Part shown: positions 1 to 10,441 of the stretch, in pieces
Numbering within the stretch: position 1 is the stretch's first letter
Layout of the letters: every line of letters begins with the position of its first letter
Assembly (NCBI GenBank): GCA_024509875.1
Contig: JAMPIV010008522.1
Location: forward strand, 687,001 to 751,000
DNA from: Oreohelix idahoensis
Taxonomy: Eukaryota; Mollusca; Gastropoda; Stylommatophora; Oreohelicidae
Direction of reading: 5' to 3'
DNA length: 64,000 bases
The notes under the pieces: generated by a model
Database searches by the model: none
Told to the model about the DNA's origin: nothing
The model's input: only the letters and a program-made list of their open reading frames with translations
Position numbers and translations under genes: made by a program

Positions 1-299
1 CAGACTGTTAGAGACTTTTCGTAATTTGTGTTTGTTTGTGTACCACACTTAGTACCTGTATTTTTACAGTAATTTTTAACAGTATTTTGTAAGAATTTTA
101 GTACGATAAAACGAATTATAATGTCATAAAGTCTGTTATTTCGACCCTGTCAGTTTTTGTACAGTGTAGGACTTTAACAAATTATGATATGATGGAATAC
201 AGACTTGGAAACATGTAATAAGTTTCTACATTTAAGGGGTAATTCGACTTACGACCGCTTCGACTTACGACAGGGATTCAATTCCGACGACCAGATATT
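1..299. other. unassigned AT-rich flank
   Basis: No gene, repeat or structural signal is recognised here. The sequence is AT-rich and lies just past the truncated 3' side of the LINE remnant that begins near 300. Confidence 0.4.
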
Positions 300-1146
300 T
301 CATAATGCAGTGAAAGCTCCTGCTGTTTTTTGTTTGTTTTGTGTATCCTTATTTTTATATGGCTGTTGGTCTCTCAACTCTGTTAAAATTGCTGCCAAGA
401 TATGTATGAGTCTACATCTTATAGGGTTGTTTCTTGTTATTGTTTCCTCTTTTTATTTTCAGTATCTTTCTCTTTTCCCTGTGTATTTTGAAACAAACTT
501 TCTATATTCTCTCATCAAATATTTTCATTTTGTCTTGCATCTGGCTGAGGTTATGGGGCCGAAGAGCGAGATCATCAGTTACATCTAGATCATCAAGCTT
601 TTTAGTCAGATTCCGTTGAATTCCATTTCTATCGATGTTTTCATTACCCAATCTATAGCAAGTTAGGAGAGCAATGGAGACAAGAGACATTCCTAACGCA
701 CTCCACTTGTTATCTCAAACGGTTCTGTAAGGTTTTCTTTTGTGATTTAAGATGGTAATGTCTTCGCATGTTTTATTTATTAAGTTAATGATTTTCAGGG
801 GGGCCCCATAATGTCTCACAAATGTCCAAAGTGATTATCTGTCACCACTGTGAAATGATGTTTCATAGTCCACAAATCCATTGTAAAGAGGTGAGATGAG
901 TTCGAAACTTTGTTCAGCTATTATTCGAAACGTGGCTACTTGGTGTGTATATGATCTGTTTTGCCAAGAATCTGCTTGGTCGTCTCTCAGTTGTGTATCT
1001 ACGGACTCTTTTAATCTCTTAAGGCTTATTCAGTTAAACATTTTTCCTGGCACTGAAAGTAATATGATTCTTCTGTAATTTATGCGCTCTTGTAAATCTC
1101 GCCCCTTAGGCAATTTGACCAGATATCTTCCCTTCCATTCCGCTGG

Positions 1147-1242
<96 letters not shown>

Positions 1243-1430
1243 TTATCCAAGTAATTTGTATAATATGTCTGTCTGCTTTCATGTCCTCTGCTGGAATGCC
1301 ATCTGGGCCAGCAGCTTGTTTGTGTCTTAGGAGCTTTATGGCTTTCTTTACGTTTTCCATATTAGGCCTTTCACAATTAGCTGATATCTCCTTTCTGCTG
1401 GCTAGCGTGTGGGAGATAGGTGAAGTTGGT
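300..1430 (-). pseudogene. decayed RTE-like LINE reverse transcriptase remnant
   Basis: Read on the minus strand, fragments of one LINE polyprotein appear in order. Near 1290-1370 there is the pre-RT segment with AAGPDGIPAE. Near 1040-1140 comes PAEWKGRYLVKLP and an NYRR block, then near 500-690 NGIQRNLTKKLDDLD with a degraded active-site region reading VTDDLAL. Around 300-430 the non-coding strand matches the palm-to-thumb part of the LINE at 30.5-51.2 kb, so both belong to one family. Stops, frameshifts and a (TC)n tract break the frame, so it encodes nothing. Plus-strand ORFs here, such as 205-588, are antisense shadows. Confidence 0.8.
1151..1236. repeat. (TC)43 microsatellite
   Basis: There are 86 bases of uninterrupted TC dinucleotides inside the decayed LINE, followed by a short ACAC run. 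It produces Ser-Leu (plus) and Arg-Glu (minus) repeat ORFs that are artefacts of the microsatellite. Confidence 0.97.
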
Positions 1431-1533
1431 CAACTGAGAAGTTACTCAGTCCAAAACGTATATTTCCGTTGGACATTTCGTCTTTGAGGCTCGTTACTCA
1501 TGTGTTCTCGTGATATTTATTGTATAGTCTATA

Positions 1534-4500
1534 TTGTATTTAGTAAATTGACTGAGACAAACATGCAGTACATTTTAAATGATTAAATCGAAGTTAAATT
1601 TGTGCCCAAGCTCGCGCCCTGGAGAGGACACTCCAGCTTCACTATATAGGTGTCGGCAAAACACGGGAAGTACCAGTTACCGGTTATAAGCATTTTGCCC
1701 AATTGGCGTAGGGCATGGCGCCAGGGGCTACTTCCGACAGTGGGAGAGGTTCTAGGATCTCACTGGACAGATACCGCCCGCTTCAAGCTGGGCAGCCCCC
1801 AGTCAATAAGGTGTTGTCCCGCCACTGTCTGCTTTCCCCATTGGGTGCATGGGGATTAGGGTCAAACCCGAACTGTGGACAGAAAATTTTGCACCAAGCA
1901 ATTATCGAAAAAATAGAAATAAGCAAACTCTCAGATTGGGATGCTGGAACGTCCGGACTATGTTGACTGGACTATCCGAAAACCTACAGGACGTAAACGA
2001 TGTAAGGAAGACAGCCATAATTAATGATGAGCTTAAACGACTTCAGGTGGATATAGCTGCACTTCAGGAAACGCGCCTGGCGGGCTCTGCAATGGTGAGC
2101 GAGAAGGACTACACATTTTATTGGCAAGGGAAAGATCTTGATAAAGCTAGAGAACACGGAGTAGGTTTTGCGGTCAAAACATCGCTAACTAACATGGTTG
2201 AACCAGGCGAGAATGGATCAGAACGCCTGTTAACGCTCCGCCTGCAAACTAGCACAGGTCCCATCACCCTTGTCAGTGTGTATGCTCCTACTCTGTACTC
2301 TGCCTCAGAAGCTAAAGATGAGTTCTACGAGAATCTAGCAGCAGTAATCAAAAGCATACCTGGGCAAGAACAGCTTGTTCTCCTTGGTGACTTTAACGCT
2401 AGAGTGGGTGCCGATAATGTTTCATGGCCTTCATGTCTGGGCAGGTTTGGTATTGGCAAGATGAATGAAAATGGACAACGGCTCTTAGAGTTGTCCGTCC
2501 ACCATGACCTCTGCGTGACCAACACCTACTTTCAGACAAAACCCCAGCATAAGGTGTCATGGAGACACCCACGATCCAAGCACTGGCACCAACTTGACCT
2601 GATTCTCGTCAGAAGGCCACTCCTCAGGTCTGTGCTCTCCACGGGCTCGTACCATAGTGCAGACTGTGACACAGATCACTCCTTGGTTTGCTGCAAAATC
2701 AGAGCACAACCAAGAAAACTCTATCGTGTCAGACATGAAGGGAAACCACGCATTGATACCAGCAAGATGTCAGACCCTTTCATGATCGCTCAATTCACTG
2801 CGACCTTCAAGAAAGTGCTCAGTAGCCCTCAGCATGGTGATACTATTACAGAGAACTGGGAGTATCTACGGAACACCATTCAAAGTACTGCCCTTGCCAC
2901 CTTTGGTAAGAAAACAGCAAAGTCAAATGACTGGTTTGACGCTTCATCAGATGTGATGGCACCTGTTATTGAAGCTAAGCGCAGTGCTATGAATGAATAC
3001 AAACGTTCACCGAGTGCCAGAACCCTACAGATCCTGAGGGCTACGAGAAGCAAAGTTCAACAAACTGCTCGACGCTGTGCAAATGACTATTGGCTCCAGC
3101 TCAGTGAGAGCATCCAGATCGCTGCGCAAACAGGCATCATTAGACAAATGTGTGACGGTATAAAGAAAGCACTTGGCCCCCATAAAAGTAAGACGGCACC
3201 GCTAAAAACCATCAGCGGAGAGAAGCTAACCGATAAGGGTAAGCAGATGGAGAGGTGGGTCGAGCACTACTCTGAGCTTTACGCTAGAGACAATACCGTT
3301 ACGCCTGCCGCCCTTGATGCTGTCAATAGTCTGCCAACTATGGAGGAGCTGGATGCCGAACCAACATTAGAGGAACTCAGTAAGGCCATTGATAGCTTGG
3401 CCTCTGGTAAAGCACCAGGCAGTGATGGGATTCCTCCTGATTTAATCAAATGTTGTAAGAGCACGCTATTACATCCCCTGCATAGGATGCTGTGCCAGTG
3501 CTGGGAAGAGACAACTATTCCTCAAGACATGCGAGATGCCAAGATTGTAACACTGTATAAAAAAAAAGGAGACAGAAGTGATTGCAATAACTACAGAGGC
3601 ATCTCTCTTCTTAGTATTGTTGGTAAGGTTTTTGCCAAAGTCATCTTAATGCGACTACACAAGTTAGCTGAGCGCATATATCCAGAGGCACAGTGTGGAT
3701 TCCGAGCTGGCAGATCAACAACAGACATGATCTTCTCTCTCCGCCAGCTTCAGGAAAAATCAAGAGAGCAGAAAAGACCATTATATATCGCCTTTATAGA
3801 CCTCACAAAAGCATTCGACCTGGTTAGTAGGGATGGACTCTTTAAAATCCTCCTGAAAATAGGCTGCCCTTCTAAAATGTTGGAAATGATAAAGTCATTC
3901 CATGACGACATGAAGGGAACAGTCCAATATGCTGGAAGCACGTCACAGCCCTTTGATATACGAAGTGGCGTTAAACAAGGCTGTGTTCTGGCTCCGACCC
4001 TCTTCGGAATCTTCTTTGCCTTACTCTTGAAACATGCATTCAGAGATGCAACTGAAGGAATATGCCTTCACACTAGGTCAGATGGCCGTCTGTTTAATCT
4101 TTCAAGGCTGAAGGCAAAAACAAAAATCAGAAGGGTCACTATAAGAGACTTGTTGTTCGCTGATGATGCTGCAGTCGTCACTCAAAGCCAACAGGAGCTT
4201 CAGAGCTTGATGAATCGCTTCACTAAAGCATGCAAGGACTTTGGCCTCACAATAAGTCTAAAGAAAACGAATGTGCTGAGTCAGGATGTGGGTGCTGCAC
4301 CAGTTATCACTATCGATAACTATGAATTGGCAGTGGTGCACCACTTCACATACCTAGGGTCTACCATCAATGACAAACTCTCACTGGATATAGAAATCGA
4401 CAGCCGCATTGGCAAAGCTGCAGCTACCTTTGCCCGCCTCATATCGCGTGTTTGGGGAAACTCTAAACTCACAATGAAGACCAAAGCTGCGGTATGTAAT

Positions 4501-5030
4501 GCCTGCGTCACCAGCACACTCCTATATGGCAGCGAGACCTGGACGACCTATGCTAAGCAAGAAAGAAGGCTCAATACCTTCCATTTGCGGTGTCTACGCC
4601 GCATCCTCGGCATCTCGTGGAAAGATAAAGTGACAAATGTCGAGGTGTTGTCACGTGCTGGCCTTCAAAGTATGTATACGCTGCTTAGACAGCGCAGGCT
4701 TCGCTGGCTTGGCCATGTTCGCCGCATGGAAGATGGTCGCATCCCAAAAGATATCTTCTACGGACAATTAGCAGATGGCAAGAGAACAGTTGGGCGACCA
4801 CAGCTGAGGTTCAAAGATGTGTGCAAGAGAGATATGAGGGCACTGGACATGGATCCAGCAACATGGGAGGATGAAGCTGCCGATCGCACTAAGTGGCGAT
4901 GCTATTTACGGCACCACCTCAGATTGGGCGAAGAGAGGCTCACACAAGAAGCAGAGGTGAGGAGAAAATAAGCAGCTGAGGGCTGCCACCTCAGGGGCGC
5001 ATTCCCATAGTCAGTTATGACTGAAGGGGC

Positions 5031-5060
<30 letters not shown>
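1534..5060 (+). mobile_element. full-length-looking LINE insertion with (ATT)n tail and 11-bp TSD
   Basis: The insertion is bounded by the direct repeat TATAGTCTATA at 1523-1533 and 5061-5071. Its 3' end runs through a short 3' UTR into an (ATT)n tail, as expected for target-primed reverse transcription. It carries one long EN-RT ORF (1849-4971). The first 71 bases (1534-1604) do not look like LINE sequence: 1535-1604 is identical to 5955-6024 inside an LTR-like repeat. The LINE proper probably starts near 1605, where GC content and sequence character change. Confidence 0.75.
1849..4971 (+). CDS. intact LINE ORF: APE-type endonuclease and reverse transcriptase
   Basis: This 1040-residue polyprotein would nick target DNA and copy the LINE RNA there. 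The endonuclease fills about residues 30-280: LGCWNVRTM near 32, LQETRL near 73, GDFNARVG near 179, and the terminal DHSLV near 272. The RT follows: GKAPGSDGIPPDLIK near 520, a GISLLS fingers block, QCGFRAGRSTTD, LYIAFIDLTKAFD, GVKQGC, and the active site LLFADD near 768. The C-terminus has the RLRWLGHVRRM and VGRPQLRFKDVCKRD blocks common in RTE-like and related LINEs. The ATG at 1849 was chosen because it lies about 30 codons before the first endonuclease motif. There is no internal stop or frameshift, unlike every other LINE here. Clade assignment is tentative. Confidence 0.92.
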   Translation: MGIRVKPELWTENFAPSNYRKNRNKQTLRLGCWNVRTMLTGLSENLQDVNDVRKTAIINDELKRLQVDIAALQETRLAGSAMVSEKDYTFYWQGKDLDKAREHGVGFAVKTSLTNMVEPGENGSERLLTLRLQTSTGPITLVSVYAPTLYSASEAKDEFYENLAAVIKSIPGQEQLVLLGDFNARVGADNVSWPSCLGRFGIGKMNENGQRLLELSVHHDLCVTNTYFQTKPQHKVSWRHPRSKHWHQLDLILVRRPLLRSVLSTGSYHSADCDTDHSLVCCKIRAQPRKLYRVRHEGKPRIDTSKMSDPFMIAQFTATFKKVLSSPQHGDTITENWEYLRNTIQSTALATFGKKTAKSNDWFDASSDVMAPVIEAKRSAMNEYKRSPSARTLQILRATRSKVQQTARRCANDYWLQLSESIQIAAQTGIIRQMCDGIKKALGPHKSKTAPLKTISGEKLTDKGKQMERWVEHYSELYARDNTVTPAALDAVNSLPTMEELDAEPTLEELSKAIDSLASGKAPGSDGIPPDLIKCCKSTLLHPLHRMLCQCWEETTIPQDMRDAKIVTLYKKKGDRSDCNNYRGISLLSIVGKVFAKVILMRLHKLAERIYPEAQCGFRAGRSTTDMIFSLRQLQEKSREQKRPLYIAFIDLTKAFDLVSRDGLFKILLKIGCPSKMLEMIKSFHDDMKGTVQYAGSTSQPFDIRSGVKQGCVLAPTLFGIFFALLLKHAFRDATEGICLHTRSDGRLFNLSRLKAKTKIRRVTIRDLLFADDAAVVTQSQQELQSLMNRFTKACKDFGLTISLKKTNVLSQDVGAAPVITIDNYELAVVHHFTYLGSTINDKLSLDIEIDSRIGKAAATFARLISRVWGNSKLTMKTKAAVCNACVTSTLLYGSETWTTYAKQERRLNTFHLRCLRRILGISWKDKVTNVEVLSRAGLQSMYTLLRQRRLRWLGHVRRMEDGRIPKDIFYGQLADGKRTVGRPQLRFKDVCKRDMRALDMDPATWEDEAADRTKWRCYLRHHLRLGEERLTQEAEVRRK

Positions 5061-5062
<2 letters not shown>
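5031..5062 (+). repeat. (ATT)n LINE 3' tail
   Basis: About ten ATT/TAT units end the LINE and run directly into the right TSD copy. The tail marks the 3' end and thus the orientation of the insertion. Confidence 0.9.
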
Positions 5063-5064
<2 letters not shown>

Positions 5065-5071
5065 GTCTATA

Positions 5072-5635
5072 AATAAACTCTTAGTTCTATTTCCCATTTA
5101 TTTTTCATTCCATCACAGCTAGGAGCAGTGTCCTTCATATTATTACTCCAGAAGACCTATCCTCATCAGGCACTCCCAAAAAAATTGCGAGCCATGCTTG
5201 CGAGGCGTCTCAGGATAGGTCTGATAACTCCCATCCATGTGTGACGAAAAAACCTTTTGTTCGTTCATCCAATTTCTCTTGCTACACTCCTCTCTGTTAG
5301 CATTCCTTTTTTATGTATCCGTCATTATCTTCCTTTTACACCTTCGTCTACCGATATTATCTTATCCTCGGTAGATCACACCTCGACACACCAACACGCA
5401 CGTGACATGTTATCCTTTGCTCGTGGACAGACAACAACTAGCCAGACGGAACAATAAGATTAAATTAAACATTCGGTCGACCGTTTGACGCCAGCTATAT
5501 TGTTTAGACGGACGGTCTATTTATAGAAACATGTATTGCTTCCGCCAAAAGTGGGGTGTTAATTAGATAAACTCAAGACGATAGCCTGGTAACGATCTGA
5601 ACACCAGACATATCATGTATGTCACGGGCTGCCTT
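5072..5635. other. unassigned spacer
   Basis: I recognise no gene or element between the LINE TSD and the LTR-like repeat. A 66-codon plus-strand ORF (5257-5457) has no recognisable motif and is probably chance. Confidence 0.35.
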
Positions 5636-5636
5636 C

Positions 5637-6465
5637 CCTGTTTGCAGTAGTTGTCCAACAGTGGCCAAAACTCAAGAGTATCTAATATGGGCCTTCAAAT
5701 GTGTCTACCTTTGCGCAAGATTACTCTTGGCAGAGTGCTAAATAGAAGGATAATGACGCTTCTATCCCAAGGGAGAGTTCACAAGATATTCAGAAAAGCG
5801 AGAACAATGCTGCATTAAATGAGCACGTTAACTCTATGATCTGCCGACAACTTTTGTGAAGGATTAAGCAATTGTTACTTTTAGCTCGCCAAGCCCCCAC
5901 CCTGATTTACTCAATTGAATTATTATTATTATTATGGTACAGCTCTGTTTAGAGTGTATTTAGTAAATTGACTGAGACAAACATGCAGTACATTTTAAAT
6001 GATTAAATCGAAGTTAAATTTGTGTAATTTCAAATAACAAAATTTAATAATCACTTCAGTTGTAACAGTTTATAAAATTGAATAGTTTAAAAGAAAATGT
6101 TCATCCCTGGAGGATGGTAGAATGTTTAGTTAAGAAGTCACGTGGCAGCTTATAGAACTATTTAGCTGTTAGTGACGGTTCTGTTCCTCCTAATGGTTTG
6201 GTACCTGGTAGACTGATCACGCTTGTCTCTGGTCAAGGTTGTAGAGTGTAGCACGTTCTCAGAAGTGTCAGTGAGTGTCTACGAAGCTGGTCCCTCGTCT
6301 TAAAGCTCAGGCCACGTTTCCCTTCTTGTTCCAGAGATAGTACCCTCAAATGGTACCACCACCAACAACTATGGTAAAAGAATAGAAACGAAACGCTCTT
6401 CTGAGTATTGCATTTCCCGACACATACTTATTTGTCCCCTTTCTCTTATTCCACGATCCCATCTA
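5637..6465 (+). repeat. LTR-like dispersed repeat, copy 1
   Basis: This roughly 830-bp stretch aligns along its length with 24680-25490. Shared blocks include CAACAGTGGCC near 5655, AAGATTACTCTTGGCAG near 5718, a GCCCCCACC segment near 5890, the 70-bp block at 5955-6024, and AGAATAGAAACGAAACGCTC near 6380. There is no internal coding region beside it. It could be a solo LTR or another non-coding family. No clear TSD was found, and orientation is arbitrary. Confidence 0.6.
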
Positions 6466-6499
6466 CTCAGACATTACCCTCGATGAGAATTAAACTTAA

Positions 6500-8540
6500 T
6501 CCCCCTAGAGAAAACTTTCGTTACATTTACATTGAAAAGCTTTATATTAATTTTACATTTAAATGAAAAGGTTAATAGTACAGATAGAATATGTTTACAA
6601 TTACATCTCCACTGATTGAAAAGTGTTCACAATATAAATTGAATATGTTTTCATTTATATATGCGCTTGTTGAAAAGTTTGAAACTTTAATTAATTTTAA
6701 AGTAAATATGTTTACACAGATATTTACACTGGTTTGAAGATGTAAATATTATACTTAGAATATAAGTAATTTCTTTCATCTTTCCCTCCCTGCTCCATAT
6801 GGAACTTTGAACTACTTAGGCTTTTAGTTCTCTTTAAGAAACTAGCGATAAGCAGTCACCAGCCCTTGCTGTGGTGGTTCATGAAATCATCATTCTATAC
6901 GCTGAGGTTGCCAGCCTCAAATGACTTGGACACCCACTTGCGATTTTCACACATTAATATTCACATGGTAATATATACATATTAGTTCACATGTTAGTAA
7001 AGAAAAATGTATAATAAAAATGACAACTTACGCCAAGCCGGACCCACAGACGTTTTGCTCATACGAATAAAGTTAAGACACTTGAATCGGCCTCTTACAC
7101 TTGTTCTAGGGGGTCGTTACTTTAATAAGATAATTCCCTCTCTGACTCCGTGTATTCTCAGTTTCCTCAGTCCCGGTTTCCTTGTTAAAATGATAGAGAT
7201 TTCCAAGGCTGTTTTGTAGGTCCGTCAAGATTCTCCCAGAAAAGGTCCGGCCTGATAAATGGAATTCTGAATTCTAACTTCTGGCAAGGTCTGGTTGTGT
7301 CGTCTTGGCAAGCTATTTCTCACAGTGAATTAAAACTGCGAAAAGGTCAGGTTATATTTCTGTCCTATCTCTGCATCTGTTTGTTATGAAGCTACTCAGG
7401 GCTCCAATCATTTCAAACATGCTTGTTAGGTGGGGTAATTTCAAAATATTCAGACATGGAATAATTTTATGCTTGATACAAATGTCACGTCTCCCATATA
7501 TGGCAATCAAACATTCGATGCCTGGTGTACAAACTCACAAACACAACAGTAAACTCTATCAGCAATGTGTGTAAGATGTAACATCTTATTACTTTACAAG
7601 TCAGACAGGAAACTATTAGGTCATCCTTGTCTGTCCAAAATGTGTCACCCAGACAAGTAATCTCTTATCTGTCACGCACCATGGCCTTTATCAGCGATTA
7701 TCAAATACGCTGGACATTTGTAGGGCTAATCTGTAGTCTGTTGTCTGCTGCACCCGTGAGTAGTGAACATGGTTGTCGTTAATATTATCTCAGCCGCTCC
7801 TTGCAAAGCAAGGATAAATGGGTAACAAACAGACATGACGACTTATCCCTGAGAGGAGTGTAAGAAGGAAAATACAAAATAGCTGCTACAGTGCAGAGAA
7901 AGAAAAAAGTGCGACCATTGAAAAGCACGCAATAAAGTCAGTACAACAAATGTAACTGATTACTGCCGTTGTGAAACAGACATCGAGAAGAGGTCGCCCC
8001 ATTCTGTCACAATGTAATGATTTCCGGTAGTCCTCTTAACATGATTGTGAAATTAGAACAAGGAATATGGCGTAATGGTTTCGGTAAATGTAACACTGTT
8101 ACGATATAGTTGTTACGATTCTAGAAAGGGGGGGGGGTGTATATTCTTCGCTGGGTTCTTCTGCATATATTTGATTATTAAATGCACAAGTGCCGATAGG
8201 GGTAGGGCATTCAGTCCCCGAACACAGCCGTAAACTTCAACATCAATGATACGGCAAAGGCCAGGTATCCTTCACTTCTGCTAACTTAGACCGTAGACTT
8301 TTGCTATTATTCCCCAAAAGGCAATGACGTACTTCCGGATAACCCATGGATACCGTCCATCAACAAAATGGTCCCTAATCGAGCCTTATTTAATATCGGC
8401 AGATACGTTATGAGTTTTACTCATAACACACACTTAAGCTGCAAAACCTGATATGGTTATGTTTATATTTCATGGTGATGGGTAGAGTGGACATTTAATA
8501 AAACAAGACTACCTCCCTTACGATTGGTGTTAAAATTAGA
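6500..8540. other. unassigned AT-rich region
   Basis: The 2 kb after the LTR-like repeat hold only short ORFs (7007-7219 and 7386-7574) with no recognisable domain. A short G run lies near 8130. The block at 6530-6760 is AT-rich and internally repetitive, with recurring GAATATGTTT and GAAAAG words. I see no confident feature. Confidence 0.35.
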
Positions 8541-8601
8541 TAATGAATTAAACTAAATTGTAACTGAGTTTCACCTAAGAGAGGATAATGTTAATTAAAC
8601 T

Positions 8602-8642
<41 letters not shown>

Positions 8643-8660
8643 TAAACTGAGTTTCACCTA
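8541..8660. repeat. short tandem duplication with an expanded T tract
   Basis: The unit running from TAATGAATTAAACTAAA to GAGTTTCACCTAAG occurs twice in tandem. In the second unit the short T run has become about 33 T residues. A poly(A)-tailed insertion is less likely, because the flanking homology extends on both sides of the T tract. Confidence 0.65.
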
Positions 8661-9159
8661 AGTATCCCTTTTCTTGGACCACACAAGGTGTTACATTTTG
8701 CGTCGGGGTACCCATTAAAATGTAATCTTTCGAAAACCTCAAAGCCAGTGTTTTCCAATTCCCGGTCGGAAAAGTTGTCCTCACTGCATTTTCGAATCTT
8801 CGTCAGGAGACCAGGCGATGGGGCGATATAGTGATTTGGACAAGAATAAGTATTAGCTTGTGTGAAATTGCTAGTACCATTGTTCGATGAAGGCTTTTAT
8901 AATCCCGACCCCTATAAATATGTACTGTGTTAAAAGGAAATAGCTGTAACAAAGCAATTAATATTAGCCCACGGGGAAAAACTGCATCTTCAACAGCTGC
9001 AGAACATTCAATAATCCATCATGTGCATCAAAGTCTGGATGTATTATTAAACCATATTGTAGTAGGTTGTAACAAGTACATTTTCTTATTTTATATTTGC
9101 ATTTAACATGTATAAATTGCTTATTGATGTACATTTGCATATGAGGCTGGCAACCTGAT

Positions 9160-9480
9160 CATATAAAATAATAATAATAGTTGCCCATCGCAAGCGAAGA
9201 TGGCGAAAGTTTCAGACTTGAGTTGTGACACATCTGTGCCGTGATCTCATGTGGCTAATTAGTCGTATTTTGGCCCTACAGGCCTTGCCACATACGAGGC
9301 ACACAAAGTTAGAGTGGATAATACGTAGTGTTGCTGTGCATTCTGACCTTTCTTGCAGCACGCCTGCCTTCTGCCTTATCAGCTAAATTGTGTTCTGCAA
9401 TGCGAGCGCATTGAGTAATGTTTGTCCGCCAGGCAGAGCGACCCTGTGCGATAGTCTCCCAGGAGGACATATAACATAAC
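9160..9480 (-). pseudogene. LINE 3' terminus with C2H2-like C-terminal motif
   Basis: On the minus strand this resembles the extreme C-terminus of a LINE polyprotein. A WETIAQ..SAWR block is followed by a basic AARKVR stretch. Then comes a finger-like pattern (C-V-P..MWQ, with the adjacent frame giving CLVCGKACRAKIRLISH) seen at the end of many EN-RT LINEs. The copy ends in a (TTA)n tail near 9163-9175. It is severely 5'-truncated and frameshifted. Its source LINE is not otherwise in the window. Confidence 0.6.
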
Positions 9481-9484
9481 TTGT

Positions 9485-10160
9485 GACATAAACCCCCACT
9501 GTGAGAGCTGTGTTAAGGGATGGAGAAATTTCCCGAATTCTTTCGTTGTTTAGGGTCTATTTGTGTTATTAAAGAAGTGAGAATTCATTCATCTTGTTTT
9601 GGTTTATATTGTTGAATATTCTGGCAACCACCCTTCTTGTATAAACCTTTCTATGTCAAAATCTCAAGTACTGCATAAAGTTAATAACTGTGTAAATGAA
9701 CCTTGAGAGATTGAATAAACTACTGGGCTTGGACGATTTGGCAACAGTTTATTAACGAGTAAGTACACACTAACAAGGTCACAATTACGAACATGGCATG
9801 TATGCTCCCTCTCTGTGTTACAGTCTTGCTTAAACCTATTTCGACTTTCTAAACATGTTCTAATTATAATCATGCCTATCATTTAAGCATATAGCTTACC
9901 ATTATCCTTAGAAATATTTATTGAATACACAATCCAATACACTGGCTGATACACAAGCCATTTAGGCACACATCTTGACGCTATGACGTCACATCCAACT
10001 CTGCTTCATACGTCATACCTAGATACTCATCTCACAGCGACCGCTTTCATGTATCTCATGCATTCAGTTGAGGTACGACATGGTGTGACAAAAATCCGGT
10101 ACTAATAATAAGTTGCCGCAATAAAATCACATCATGAAGTGGCCTCAATATTACCCCTCA
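9485..10160 (-). other. 3' non-coding region or putative 3' LTR of element C
   Basis: This lies immediately downstream, on the minus strand, of the RNase H end of element C. A CAACAGTTTATTAACGAG motif (near 9742) resembles the ACAACAAAGTTTATTG motif in the 5' LTR of element A, and a pyrimidine-rich stretch (CCCCTCACGCTCCC, near 10155) could be a polypurine tract on the element strand. No second LTR exists to test the boundary. Confidence 0.4.
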
Positions 10161-10441
10161 CGCTCCCGAGCGTTTACTTCAGGAAACGCGCAAGATCCTG
10201 TAGGGTATAACTTTAAGCAATCTTACGTACAGATACACCGTACAGACAAGCAATCCAATGAGAAGTATCAGGCATCAAGACATATATACCCAAAATTGTG
10301 AAGAGCAATTATTAAATAAACAAAATTGCAATAAAATTTGAGTCCATATATCCGGACGAAATAGCAAGTCCAGAAGACACAATATGATGTCCAAACAAAC
10401 TGGAACCATACACTCGGATATAAAGTTCCATGTGAGATACA

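Noticed and set aside
205..588. 127-codon plus-strand hydrophobic ORF resembling a membrane protein
   Set aside because: It is antisense to a decayed LINE of the same family as 30.5-51.2 kb; the matching DNA at 31.07-31.2 kb is plainly LINE.
1030..1330. ORFs with Arg-Glu or Ser-Leu repeats
   Set aside because: Generated by the (TC)43 microsatellite.
5955..6024. 70-bp identity with 1535-1604 considered as a long target site duplication of the LINE
   Set aside because: The LINE already has an exact 11-bp TSD at its tail, and the 70-bp copy lies about 0.9 kb beyond the tail inside another repeat.
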